From the NCBI RefSeq assembly GCF_036516575.1, contig NZ_DATBTY010000036.1:1-64000 (forward strand): a stretch of DNA of 64,000 nt. The letters are read 5' to 3'. The DNA comes from Cerasibacillus sp036516575 (GTDB taxonomy: Bacteria > Bacillota > Bacilli > Bacillales > Amphibacillaceae). Shown piece by piece: positions 32,564-41,348 of the stretch (its first letter is position 1; each line of letters begins with the position of its first letter). The position numbers and the translations under genes were made by a program. The notes beneath the pieces were generated by a model. The model was not told where the DNA came from and did no database searches. It saw only the letters and a list, made by a program, of their open reading frames with translations.

Positions 32564-33826
32564 TCAAAAGCCGACCTTTCCTATATAGTCATCAGAATCC
32601 CATTCTTGCTTAATCGTCCGTCTGTGGTTTTCTAATAAATCGTCAACAATCTGATCGACATCAATCGGTTCCTCATAGTGCCACTGAAGAGCAATAGACA
32701 TATATACTTCATTGAGCTGCGCGATGGATAGTCCTTCCGTTTTTCCTACCAAGTATAGGAAGCACTCTTCATCAAGGAACTGTTTCAAGCCCTTTTTCTC
32801 TAAATAGAGACGGCGCAACGATTCATCAGGTTGTTTAATTTCATAAGCACGGTCAAATCTACCAGCTCGATTAATAAGTGCTGGGTCAATGCGTTCGGGA
32901 TAGTTCGTTGTACCAATAAGAAAAATTCCTTCTTTCGATGTCGCTCCATCTAAGGCATTAAGAAAGGCAGAACGTGCATAATCAGGCATGGATTCAATAT
33001 CTTCGATGACAAGTACCATTGGCGCCATTTTAGTTACGGTTTCAAATACTTCTTGAATCGAATAGCTAGATGTGTTTTCGGTAATTTGCCAGTAAACAAT
33101 TGGTGCCGTGACACTTCCAGCAATTGATTTAACAAGTGTTGTTTTACCGTTTCCTGGATTCCCATAAAGTAGTATGCCTCGTTTATATGGGATATTGTAT
33201 TGCTTAAAGAATACACCACTCTTTAGGAAGAATTCATCAATGGCCCGAAAGATATCCCTTTTAATACTGTCACTAAGTAAAACCTCTTCACGAGGGATTT
33301 GTTGGGTAATTTTTTCACGATGACGTACAACTCCTTCATCCGTGTCGGTGAAAACCGTAATGCCTTCCATCATGGATTGGCGTTGCTTTTCAATCATCTC
33401 ATTAATAAAGCGAATAACACTTTCATCATTTTTGGCAAATATGAAGTCTTCCTCAAAGTCTTCGTGATTTTGATAGATTGGCATTCTTACCATGGCAACA
33501 TCATATGTTGCGAAATAAAATATATTGTTTGATATGGATGGAATCACGTGATAGTTTTTCTCTACTGTATATTTAATGGCGTTGGCACTAACATTGTCAT
33601 ATACACTTGATAGTATCTCGACCTCAATTTCATTTTCGCTAATAATGTCATGCATCGTTTCGAACAATGTATGCACATCTTCCCCAGCATGATAGAGGTT
33701 TAACTCTGCACCAATCTTATGTTTTAAGATATCTTTAACATGTTGGACAGCGGTCGCATAATCGTAATAATGGGGATGGATATTTCGATTTGTTGTAAAT
33801 TTGATAAGTGCTTGTTTATTTGCCAT
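32564..33826 (-). CDS. AAA-family ATPase of unknown role
   Basis: A 420-residue protein with an AAA ATPase domain from about 210: Walker A GNPGNGKT (222-229), Walker B LVIEDIES, sensor-1 GTTNYP and the SRH arginines in INRAGRFDRAYEI. The N-terminal 200 residues match no domain I can name and may be a substrate adaptor. The ATPase domain is of the FtsH/Cdc48/BCS1 broad group, but no protease domain follows. It is monocistronic with an upstream TG-T-TATGAT extended -10 near 33865 on the minus strand. GAGAGGG precedes the ATG. Confidence 0.82.
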   Translation of the reverse strand: MANKQALIKFTTNRNIHPHYYDYATAVQHVKDILKHKIGAELNLYHAGEDVHTLFETMHDIISENEIEVEILSSVYDNVSANAIKYTVEKNYHVIPSISNNIFYFATYDVAMVRMPIYQNHEDFEEDFIFAKNDESVIRFINEMIEKQRQSMMEGITVFTDTDEGVVRHREKITQQIPREEVLLSDSIKRDIFRAIDEFFLKSGVFFKQYNIPYKRGILLYGNPGNGKTTLVKSIAGSVTAPIVYWQITENTSSYSIQEVFETVTKMAPMVLVIEDIESMPDYARSAFLNALDGATSKEGIFLIGTTNYPERIDPALINRAGRFDRAYEIKQPDESLRRLYLEKKGLKQFLDEECFLYLVGKTEGLSIAQLNEVYMSIALQWHYEEPIDVDQIVDDLLENHRRTIKQEWDSDDYIGKVGF

Positions 33827-33944
33827 AAGGACCCTCTCTTATCGATATATTTCTGCTCATATCATAACATATATATTACCATTATTAACAGAGATATAGG
33901 ACTCGAGGACGAGATAAATTTTAGACTAGGAAAATATAATAATA

Positions 33945-35120
33945 TCAATTATTTTTAACCCGCTTATGTTTCCTACCATGAACGATGTAGTAGATGCCAA
34001 TGCACAGGAAAACCATGATGCTAGAATAGAGATAGAGATGGCGCAATCCCGATAACTGGGCAACAATTCCTAATATGAATGAACCCGTACCAATCCCTGT
34101 ATCAAGAAAGGTAAAGAAAGTCCCTGTAGCAATCCCACGACGATGTGGTGCTACATTGTTAATCGCCATCGTTTGAATCGATGGAACGATTGTCCCATAC
34201 CCAAGACCGATTAATCCACCTGCTAATAGAAAGGTGAAAGAATGTGTAGTCTGGCTTAACAAGAGCATCCCTAGTCCGTAAATGAAAATAGCAGGGTAAA
34301 GAATCACATTCTCACCGTACTGGTCAAACCATCTACCTGTAAACGGACGCGATAATATGAGTAAGACGGCATAGGCAACAAAGAAAAAGCTTGCCGTTTT
34401 CTCCATTTGTAATTCAATCGCATAAAGGGATAAAAATGACAGTAAACTAGCATAAGTGAAAGAGAGGAGTCCAGCCATTATAGTGATTGATAATACCTTT
34501 CTTTCGAACAAGTCATCTAGTTTTAGTCTTGTTTTAACGTGTGCTTTAGTTGTTTTCTGCGGCAACTTTGGGACGAGTGCAGAGATGAAGGCGCATAATG
34601 AGAATAGGGATGTGACAAGAAATAATATGTTAAATGAAGTGAATTGAATCATTGTCAATCCGAGAAAAGGCCCTACAACCATGGCGAGGTTCATAAATAA
34701 TGAGTAATAACCCATTCCTTCACCACGCCTTTCTTTCGGAATAATATCAGCTACAATGGTACCTAAAGCGATTGTGGCGATTCCAAAGCCGATACCGTGA
34801 ATGGCACGGAGAAATAATAAGGTTGTAAAATGACCAACGATTAGATAACCTAAATTAGCAGCGAGATAAAGACCGAGCGAAAAGTAGAGCATTTCACGCT
34901 TTCCAAAAGCATCCAACAACTTCCCTGTAAATGGCCGTATAATAACAGCCGCAATTAAAAATAAGGTAACTATTAAACCGACCTGTGTTTTGTTACCATC
35001 TAAATCTTCTAACGTATAGATTGGTAATGTAATCATTAAAATATAAAATGGCAAAAATAAAAAAAAGCTTGATAACGAGATTCCAAGAAAGTCCCTCGTC
35101 CATAGCTTTGGTCTTGACAA
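33945..35120 (-). CDS. MFS drug:H+ antiporter (YwoG-like)
   Basis: A 391-residue major facilitator with 12 predicted helices. The motif-A-like GKLLDAFGKREML follows helix 2 and the C motif-like GIGFGIA lies in the first half; the overall text resembles B. subtilis YwoG-type exporters. Substrate unknown. The longest frame starts at GTG 35129, but AAGGAGT abuts that codon; TTG 35120, nine bases downstream and giving MSRPKLWTRDF, is the better start. The gene is divergent from the DUF3900 gene. Confidence 0.8.
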   Translation of the reverse strand: MSRPKLWTRDFLGISLSSFFLFLPFYILMITLPIYTLEDLDGNKTQVGLIVTLFLIAAVIIRPFTGKLLDAFGKREMLYFSLGLYLAANLGYLIVGHFTTLLFLRAIHGIGFGIATIALGTIVADIIPKERRGEGMGYYSLFMNLAMVVGPFLGLTMIQFTSFNILFLVTSLFSLCAFISALVPKLPQKTTKAHVKTRLKLDDLFERKVLSITIMAGLLSFTYASLLSFLSLYAIELQMEKTASFFFVAYAVLLILSRPFTGRWFDQYGENVILYPAIFIYGLGMLLLSQTTHSFTFLLAGGLIGLGYGTIVPSIQTMAINNVAPHRRGIATGTFFTFLDTGIGTGSFILGIVAQLSGLRHLYLYSSIMVFLCIGIYYIVHGRKHKRVKNN

Positions 35121-35288
35121 ATACGTCACACTCCTTCAATTCAGACAATTTTGTTATATGAGAGAGAATCGCTTTAGAGATGATGTAACGCATGAAGCCA
35201 AAATGGAATTATTAACTATTATACAGTAAAAAGGTGAAAAAGTCTAAAATTCAGAAGTTTTCACTGTTTCACATTTAGTTTACAATGA

Positions 35289-35317
35289 TTGACTGATAGG
35301 GACCTCTTTTCTATACT
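35289..35317 (+). promoter_or_regulatory. Sigma-A promoter of the DUF3900 gene
   Basis: TTGACT, 17 bases, TATACT; the -10 ends 25 bases before the start codon, with the ribosome binding site between. Confidence 0.75.
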
Positions 35318-35341
35318 TTAAAAGGATAGAAGGTGAATGAA

Positions 35342-36391
35342 ATGGAGTTTAATATACAATATTTGTCTTTTTATGTTATAGAAATAGAAGATGAATCAAA
35401 ACGTGTATCACATTATCAAACATTGGATCAAACAGATTATGACGAGAGCCAGTTACAAAACTTTTTGGATGGTGAATTTACTAAAATTGCTAAACGTAAA
35501 GTAGAACGTCACGCAAAATCCGAAAACAGCCCTACAAAAATTGGTAGATTTATTGTCGAAGAGGGACATGATTTAACTTCCAACCCCAATTATAATATAT
35601 TTCATCACTTAAGATATGCCGAAAATAAAGAGATTTTCCAAGAAAAGACACATCAAATAGCAGAAATGTATGCTGAAACGAGTGCTGTACGTGGTGGCGC
35701 ATTGATCGTGGCCACGGCTAAATTAGCGAAGTATTTCGATGATCCTTTCCTGTTTATTATTAAATGTGACTTCGAACCGAAAGTAGCAACCATTACCGAT
35801 GCGTCAACATTAATCCATCAGGTAGAGATGGCCATTACGACGAAAAATATGAAATCAATTCAATACCCGTATATGCCAGAAGAGGGGATGCTTGATGAAG
35901 CTGAAGTAAAAGTGCATCAGGCTTCACATGCGCGATATTTTGAGGACTTTTTACCATATGTCGCATATGAGAAATCACTTCCTGAAATTGTTAGAAAACA
36001 AGTTGTTGATATCGTGCAAGAACATATTGAAGAAGTATATCCAGAAACGAATGATGAAAAGGTGGCATTGGAAGAGGAGTTAGAAGAGTGGGCGGTGACA
36101 CCAAAACGAGAATTACAAGAACGTCTTTCAACAGAGCAAATCGTTGAAGCAACATCGCAAATTACAGAACATGCTCCTGAAGTGGAACTGAAAATGAAAT
36201 TAGATCATGTGTCTTTAAAGGCCTTACTAGCTGACTTCGGTGATACCATTCATTTGGCAAAAGTGAATGGACGCTACGTTTTGATTATTGAAGCAGAAAA
36301 TATTCAATTTGACAAAAGTTTCTCACCGATCGAGTTTCATAAACCTGATCACCTCATGACAGTGATTGAAAAAGTCGTGAATAAACCCTAG
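35342..36391 (+). CDS. DUF3900 family protein
   Basis: A 349-residue soluble protein beginning MEFNIQYLSFYVIEIED, which I recognise as the DUF3900 family confined to Bacillaceae; its function is unknown. It has an N-terminal alpha/beta half, a long acidic linker (about 225-265, rich in Glu) and a C-terminal domain of about 70 residues. No catalytic motif or signal peptide is seen. The start is ATG 35342 behind AGAAGGTG; an in-frame GTG at 35333 overlaps that site. No clear terminator follows; an IS remnant and repeat array C do. Confidence 0.72.
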   Translation: MEFNIQYLSFYVIEIEDESKRVSHYQTLDQTDYDESQLQNFLDGEFTKIAKRKVERHAKSENSPTKIGRFIVEEGHDLTSNPNYNIFHHLRYAENKEIFQEKTHQIAEMYAETSAVRGGALIVATAKLAKYFDDPFLFIIKCDFEPKVATITDASTLIHQVEMAITTKNMKSIQYPYMPEEGMLDEAEVKVHQASHARYFEDFLPYVAYEKSLPEIVRKQVVDIVQEHIEEVYPETNDEKVALEEELEEWAVTPKRELQERLSTEQIVEATSQITEHAPEVELKMKLDHVSLKALLADFGDTIHLAKVNGRYVLIIEAENIQFDKSFSPIEFHKPDHLMTVIEKVVNKP

Positions 36392-36428
36392 TCAAGTTAT
36401 AGAAATAAAGAAACGGGGCGGGACAAAA

Positions 36429-36545
36429 TGAACTGGACTTTCCCTCGTTAAGTAGACAAAGGAATACACAGAGGAGATAATAAAAATTGATTTAAGCAGT
36501 TTAAGCTCTGTATTCAAAAGGGCACAAGCTGTTTTTTTCTTGATA
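36429..36545 (-). mobile_element. Remnant of the 3' end of an IS3-family element
   Basis: On the minus strand a short frame ends S-L-C-P-F-E-Y-R-A-stop (stop at 36501-36503), like the (S/T)PxEYR tail of IS3-family transposases. About 45 bases later comes an end-like sequence that on the plus strand starts TGAACTGGACTTTCCCTCGT at 36429. Everything upstream of the tail is unrecognisable, so this is a decayed fragment. Confidence 0.45.
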
Positions 36546-36641
36546 CCTTTTATAATGATAGATTTCTCAATTGACTTTGAGGAATCTCTGGCAATGTACT
36601 GAAGATTTGTAGTTTTTATCGTGTCATTTTTTATGTAATAT

Positions 36642-36989
36642 CATTGGAGTGCTCAATGTCATGTAAGTCATTGATGTTAGTTGAAGTTATCTCCCATTGG
36701 AGCGCTCAATGGTATGTAAGTCATTGATGTTAGTTGAAGTTATCTCCCATTGGAGCGCTCAATGTCATGTAAGTCATTGATGTTAGTTGAAGTTATCTCC
36801 CATTGGAGCGCTCAATGTCATGTAAGCCATTGATGTTAGTTGAAGTTATCTCCCATTGGAGCGCTCAATGGTATGTAAGTCATTGATATTAGTTGAAGTT
36901 ATCTCCCATTGGAGTGCTCAATGTCATGTAAGTTGATGTTAATTAAAGTTATATCGTATTGGGAGTTCGCGCTTCGAGGCGTAATGATA
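36642..36989. repeat. Tandem array C: six 53-bp units plus a degenerate seventh
   Basis: Units begin at 36642, 36695, 36748, 36801, 36854 and 36907, with a decayed copy from 36957. The core is CATTG-GAGCGCT-CAATG, followed by a 36-base linker. Units alternate between GGTATG and GTCATG just after the hairpin, and the first and sixth have GAGTGCT in the loop. It lies between the convergent DUF3900 and AI-2E-family genes. The layout matches array B exactly in period and hairpin length. The stretch 36546-36641 before it shows only a small hairpin at 36561-36587. Confidence 0.95.
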
Positions 36990-37010
36990 ACTTTGATATT
37001 ATTAAAAAAG

Positions 37011-37050
37011 AGATCCACCCCTAAAGAAAAGGAGTGGATTATTATTTTTC
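37011..37050. terminator. Terminator of the AI-2E-family gene
   Basis: On the minus strand AATCCACTCCT...AGGGGTGGATCT followed by CTTTTTT; on the plus strand T-rich sequence also follows, so it may act both ways. Nothing else is seen between here and the gene end at 37174. Confidence 0.85.
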
Positions 37051-37173
37051 TTTATAACAAACTATACAAACCATCTTCCAAATACTGGCTTTCATTCTAG
37101 TGAACAAAATCTGATGTACCAATCTATAAGTATTATTTAATGGTAGTTATGTCTTAGTCTCGTTTTTTTAGTC

Positions 37174-38343
37174 TTACTCTGATTTATTATTATGTTGTTC
37201 AATATCATAGGCACCGTATTCTTCACCGTAAAAACGGTTATAACGCCGTTTGAATTTTTCGTATAAGTATTGCACGACGACTTTTAAAATCGCATACCCT
37301 GGAATACCTAAAATGACCCCAATTAAGCCAAATAAATTTCCAGCTACTAATAAAACAATAATGATTGTAAGGGGATGAATTTTCATTGTTTTTCCCATGA
37401 TATTCGGTGAAATGAAATTACCTTCTAAAAACTGTACAGCTATCCAAACAATGGCTAGCTTTAATAACATAAACGGTGAATGAACAAGAGCAATGATAAT
37501 TGCTGGTGAAATGGCGATTGTTGGACCTAAGTAAGGAACAACGCTTGTCACAGCAGCAATAAGCGCTAGGATAATTGCATAATCTAAACCAATAATTAAG
37601 TAACCTATATAAAGCAGAATTCCGATACAAGAGGCGACAATGATCTGACCTTGAATATAAGAACCGACTTGTTCGTCCATGTTTTTCAAGATGTAATTAG
37701 CATCGTTTCTAAATTTTGGTGGTAATAATTGTAAACAATAGCTTTTAAATCGTGTACCATCTTTTAATAAAAAGAATAAAATAATTGGAAATGTGACTAA
37801 AGCGACAATAACATTCGTAACGGTGGTCGCAAAGTTGCGAACGCCTTCATAAGCACCGCCAATATAGGCCCCAATTTGGCTTGGTAAGTCACTTAAGTTG
37901 TCAACGACCCATTTATATCCTTCATCATAGTAAACCCCGAATATAGATGATTGTAGCCACGATTGGATTCCTTCACCCATTTGTTTTAAATAAGCAGGAA
38001 AGAACTTAATTAAATCTTTTATCTGTGTTTCGATAATGGGTGCTGTAATTAAGATAATCCCCGTTAAAATACCACTTATTCCAAGAATCAAAATAATGAT
38101 CCCCCAAATTCGTTTAATCCGTAAACGTTCCAGAAGATTAACGATTGGATTTAACAGGTAATATGCGATAAACGCTAAAATTATCGGTGGCAATAATGTT
38201 GAGAAAATGGTTACAATCGGGTTAAAAATAAAAGAAACGTGTTGATAGACGAAAATTGTGATTCCGATTAGGATCAAAATAATGAGCCCAAACACTAAAT
38301 CACGGCCACCAATAAATTTCATAAAGCGACTAGAATATTTCAT
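37174..38343 (-). CDS. AI-2E family transporter (UPF0118)
   Basis: A 389-residue membrane protein with about eight helices and the central segment of conserved hydrophilic text (FPAYLKQMGEGIQSWLQ) typical of UPF0118. Late motifs such as VPYLGPTIAISPAI and FLEGNFISPNIMGKTMKIHPL are diagnostic. Members have been linked to AI-2 export or Na+/H+ exchange (Bacillaceae have several paralogues), so the substrate is open. GGAGGGATTCCG precedes the ATG. The C-terminal tail is charged and ends EQHNNKSE. Confidence 0.87.
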   Translation of the reverse strand: MKYSSRFMKFIGGRDLVFGLIILILIGITIFVYQHVSFIFNPIVTIFSTLLPPIILAFIAYYLLNPIVNLLERLRIKRIWGIIILILGISGILTGIILITAPIIETQIKDLIKFFPAYLKQMGEGIQSWLQSSIFGVYYDEGYKWVVDNLSDLPSQIGAYIGGAYEGVRNFATTVTNVIVALVTFPIILFFLLKDGTRFKSYCLQLLPPKFRNDANYILKNMDEQVGSYIQGQIIVASCIGILLYIGYLIIGLDYAIILALIAAVTSVVPYLGPTIAISPAIIIALVHSPFMLLKLAIVWIAVQFLEGNFISPNIMGKTMKIHPLTIIIVLLVAGNLFGLIGVILGIPGYAILKVVVQYLYEKFKRRYNRFYGEEYGAYDIEQHNNKSE

Positions 38344-38415
38344 CGGAATCCCTCCAAATTAATACCATATTCCTTTCATTATAAAAGAAATTGCTAGCGA
38401 TTAAAAGAGCGAATG

Positions 38416-39567
38416 TTATTTGTTAAGTGCTGCTTGAGTTGACATGGAAATAATCGCAGTTAAGAGCGAAACAATAACTAAAATGCCACCGACAGTCGCA
38501 TTGTGTACCACTGAAGTGTTCTCTATTACGACTCCGCCAATAAAGGAACCGAAAGCAATTCCGAAATGCAGTGAAGAGTTATTCAGACTTTGTTGTATAT
38601 CTGATGTTTCGGGTGATGTTTCAATCAAGTAACTTTGCATTGCTGGCGAAATGGCCCAACTCATGACTCCCCAAGTAATTAAAATGACTAGAAAAACGGG
38701 CATCCAAGATGTTGAAGCTGGAATTAAAAAGATAGCTGCTGCAAAGATAACAATAACGGATAAAATAGTCTTTTTTGTTCCGAACAGATCAGATAATGTT
38801 CCTCCCAAACCACCACCACTTACAGCTGCTATTCCAAAGATAAAGTATATGATACTAATCCAATTACCTCCTATACCCATTGTCTCCTGTAGAAATGGAT
38901 TTAAATAGGCATAAATGGTTGTATGTCCTGCTAAGAATAAAAATGTTGTAAAGTGAGCGAATAGGATTTTTTTGTTTTTTAAAGTAGCGAGTTGTTGTTT
39001 TAGCGGAATGGACGGCTTTGGTTGTACGCGATTCATAAAGAAATGCACACCGATAATTGATAATGCTGTTAAAAGGCATACTAATACAAAAGGGGCTCGC
39101 CAACCGAGTGAATGCCCAAGAGTCATTCCAAGCGGCACACCTAATACGAGAGAAGCACTTACTCCCATCGATACAAGGCCAATTGCACGCCCACGATACT
39201 TTTCTTCGACTAATCGTGGAGCCATAACTAAACATAAAATGATTAATAATGCACCACTTGTTGCTGTAATCACTCTTCCAAGAAAAACGATTGAGTAGGA
39301 AGAACTAACGACCGTAACAATATTTCCAATCAAAAAGATGTATAAAGAAATGAGTGTTAACCGCTTTCGCTCAATATTTGCAGTAACGATGAGTAAAATA
39401 GGCCCCGCAATAGCAAAAATTAATGAAAATATAGTAATTAAAAAACCGGCTTTTCCTAAACTTACTTGTAAATCAGTAGCAATTAAGTCTAAGATTCCAC
39501 CGATAATCAATTCAACCATACCAATGATGAACGATACAATCATTAAGAAGTAAACACGTTTATCCAT
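38416..39567 (-). CDS. pbuE: PbuE-like purine efflux MFS transporter
   Basis: A 383-residue MFS protein with 12 helices. It aligns along its length with B. subtilis PbuE (YdhL) as I recall it, for example VELIIGGILDLIA, TANIERKRLTLI, LAGHTTIYAYLNPFLQET and SPAMQSYLIE. PbuE exports hypoxanthine and adenine. In B. subtilis pbuE is switched on by an adenine riboswitch; the 296 bases upstream here contain no complete purine aptamer. GAAAGGAATGAGACA precedes the ATG. The substrate assignment rests on similarity alone. Confidence 0.75.
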   Translation of the reverse strand: MDKRVYFLMIVSFIIGMVELIIGGILDLIATDLQVSLGKAGFLITIFSLIFAIAGPILLIVTANIERKRLTLISLYIFLIGNIVTVVSSSYSIVFLGRVITATSGALLIILCLVMAPRLVEEKYRGRAIGLVSMGVSASLVLGVPLGMTLGHSLGWRAPFVLVCLLTALSIIGVHFFMNRVQPKPSIPLKQQLATLKNKKILFAHFTTFLFLAGHTTIYAYLNPFLQETMGIGGNWISIIYFIFGIAAVSGGGLGGTLSDLFGTKKTILSVIVIFAAAIFLIPASTSWMPVFLVILITWGVMSWAISPAMQSYLIETSPETSDIQQSLNNSSLHFGIAFGSFIGGVVIENTSVVHNATVGGILVIVSLLTAIISMSTQAALNK

Positions 39568-39863
39568 TGTCTCATTCCTTTCTGTATACTATTTCTAAAA
39601 TCAATGAACGCTATGTCAGGTGTTGAGATGAGACAAATAGTCCGAAAGATATCGGTAAGTAGAAAGGGTTTTTCACTTCCAAAGTTCCCATCCACAGACT
39701 GCTTGATTAATACGTCCGTTATGTAACATTATCATAATGCGTTTCTGTAGTCTAATACAATAAACAATTAAAATGTAAGTGCATGTAATGGATTGTATAA
39801 GAAAAACCTTTTCACTTCTGTTATACTTGAGATACCTCGTTATATATTAAAGGAGGAACCTCA

Positions 39864-40688
39864 TTGGTGATGGAAGCAAAGCAATTAAATCGAGATGCAA
39901 TGCGTGTTTTAAAAGAGACAAGCCGAACGTTTTATATCCCAATAAAATTATTGAAAACAAAACTAAGGAAAACAGTTGGATCTGCTTATTTATGCATGCG
40001 CGCCATAGACGAAATTGAAGATCACGTGCAATTAGAAACTATGACGAAACAGCAATTATTACGAGAAATAAGCCGGTTATTAGCAGAACCATCATTTAAT
40101 AAAAAAGCATATGAATCCTTAATAGCCCCACATGCTGAAATGTTGCCAGAAGTCACGATAAGGCTAGGTGATTGGCTTGACTTTTGCCCTGAAGATATGG
40201 TCGATCTTGTTAAAGCATACACAAGTGAAATGGCAACTGGAATGGCAAAATGGGTACAGAAAGACTGGCATGTGCAAACAGCAGAAGATTTGGATGAATA
40301 TACGTATTATGTTGCGGGTTTAGTTGGAGTCATGTTATCTGATATTTGGAAACGATATGACGGTACACAAACGAATCGTGATCTTGCGATTGGCTATGGA
40401 AGAGGCCTACAAGCAGTGAACGTCTTACGTAATATTGATGAAGATGCCGAGCGTGGCGTTCAGTTTTTCCCTGATAATTGGACAAAGGAAGACATGTTTC
40501 AATATGCTGGGGAAAATCTAAAAAAAGCAGATATGTATATGAAAGATATTCAAACGAAAAACATTCTCCTTTTCTGTAAAATCCCACTTGCATTAGCGAA
40601 AAAGACACTCAAAGCATTAAAAAGTGGTCATGAGAAGATGACACGCCAAGAAGTTGAAGCAACCGTTGATCAAATTATCAATGAATAA
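39864..40688 (+). CDS. Squalene/phytoene synthase family protein
   Basis: A 274-residue trans-isoprenyl diphosphate synthase of the head-to-head class. The first aspartate-rich motif is AIDEIEDH (D49 and D53), and the second is NVLRNIDEDAERG. Both metal-binding motifs seem intact, so it should condense two prenyl diphosphates. No desaturase, carotenoid or hopanoid gene lies nearby, which leaves the product unknown. AGGAGG at 39851 is best spaced for TTG 39864; GTG 39867 and ATG 39870 are close alternatives. It is monocistronic. Confidence 0.83.
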   Translation: MVMEAKQLNRDAMRVLKETSRTFYIPIKLLKTKLRKTVGSAYLCMRAIDEIEDHVQLETMTKQQLLREISRLLAEPSFNKKAYESLIAPHAEMLPEVTIRLGDWLDFCPEDMVDLVKAYTSEMATGMAKWVQKDWHVQTAEDLDEYTYYVAGLVGVMLSDIWKRYDGTQTNRDLAIGYGRGLQAVNVLRNIDEDAERGVQFFPDNWTKEDMFQYAGENLKKADMYMKDIQTKNILLFCKIPLALAKKTLKALKSGHEKMTRQEVEATVDQIINE

Positions 40689-40772
40689 TTTTATAAATAC
40701 GGACATTCACTATAGGTATGAATGAATATGTAATACGTTCTCCAGTTAAAAAAAATTGAATAATTATGAATG

Positions 40773-40811
40773 AAAATGTGCTCGGTATCGTATGAAACCG
40801 AGCACATTTTA
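40773..40811. terminator. Bidirectional terminator between convergent genes
   Basis: AAAATGTGCTCGG...CCGAGCACATTTT, a perfect 13-bp stem with A and T flanks. Confidence 0.93.
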
Positions 40812-40813
40812 CT

Positions 40814-41233
40814 TTAAAAACATTGGAATGAATCAATACGGTTTAAATCAATACCAAAATAAACCCACCTAAAGCCCGACCAACGAAATCCTGCGACTGA
40901 ACGACGTCCTACGAAGGTAGGGAAGTACCAGAATGAACGCCCATTGTCTAACCAAATAAAGGTGAAGCGGAACAAGCACCGTTGAATGGCTCCAGGATCA
41001 ACGGCAAATAGTTGAAACTGTGGTTGTTCAGGCTGAAATGACGGTGGTGGTGTACTCGGCGGTCCTCCTGCTTGTGGTGGCCCTCCTGGTCCAAAGGATG
41101 GTGGTCCTCCTGGTCCAAAAAATGGTGGCCCACCACCAGGGAACATAGGTGGTCTTCCTGGGGGACCAAATCCTGGAAATGTCCTTTCATCGTCATTCAT
41201 TTCATATGGTGGTTGGTTAAAATAATGATTCAT
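40814..41233 (-). CDS. Small Pro/Gly-rich protein with conserved C-terminal domain
   Basis: A 139-residue protein. Residues 18-68 are low-complexity collagen-like text (GPGGPP and PPSFGPGG-like repeats); residues 75-139 form an aromatic, Arg-rich domain (AVDPGAIQRCLFRFTFIWL, then SFWYFPTFVGRRSVAGFRW). I recall this C-terminal domain from uncharacterised Bacillaceae proteins, sometimes mislabelled transporters, but know no function. There is no signal peptide or transmembrane helix. Pro/Gly-rich tails of this kind occur in spore coat and exosporium proteins, so a spore-surface role is possible. GAGGAGGGCG precedes the ATG. Confidence 0.75.
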   Translation of the reverse strand: MNHYFNQPPYEMNDDERTFPGFGPPGRPPMFPGGGPPFFGPGGPPSFGPGGPPQAGGPPSTPPPSFQPEQPQFQLFAVDPGAIQRCLFRFTFIWLDNGRSFWYFPTFVGRRSVAGFRWSGFRWVYFGIDLNRIDSFQCF

Positions 41234-41348
41234 GTTTTACGCCCTCCTCATGAGTCTCTCGCTTTAATATATGGGTAAAGCGTCTAGGAAGGGACTCATT
41301 TGCGGAGAAATGGGCGCTATTCCCGGTATTGGTCATAAAGCAGCATGT

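Noticed and set aside
38972..39298. 108-codon plus-strand frame inside pbuE
   Set aside because: Antisense shadow of a membrane-protein gene, with no ribosome binding site.
39568..39863. Adenine riboswitch upstream of the pbuE homologue
   Set aside because: Only short J2/3-like and J3/1-like fragments are seen; the L2 and L3 loop sequences and a proper P2 stem are missing.
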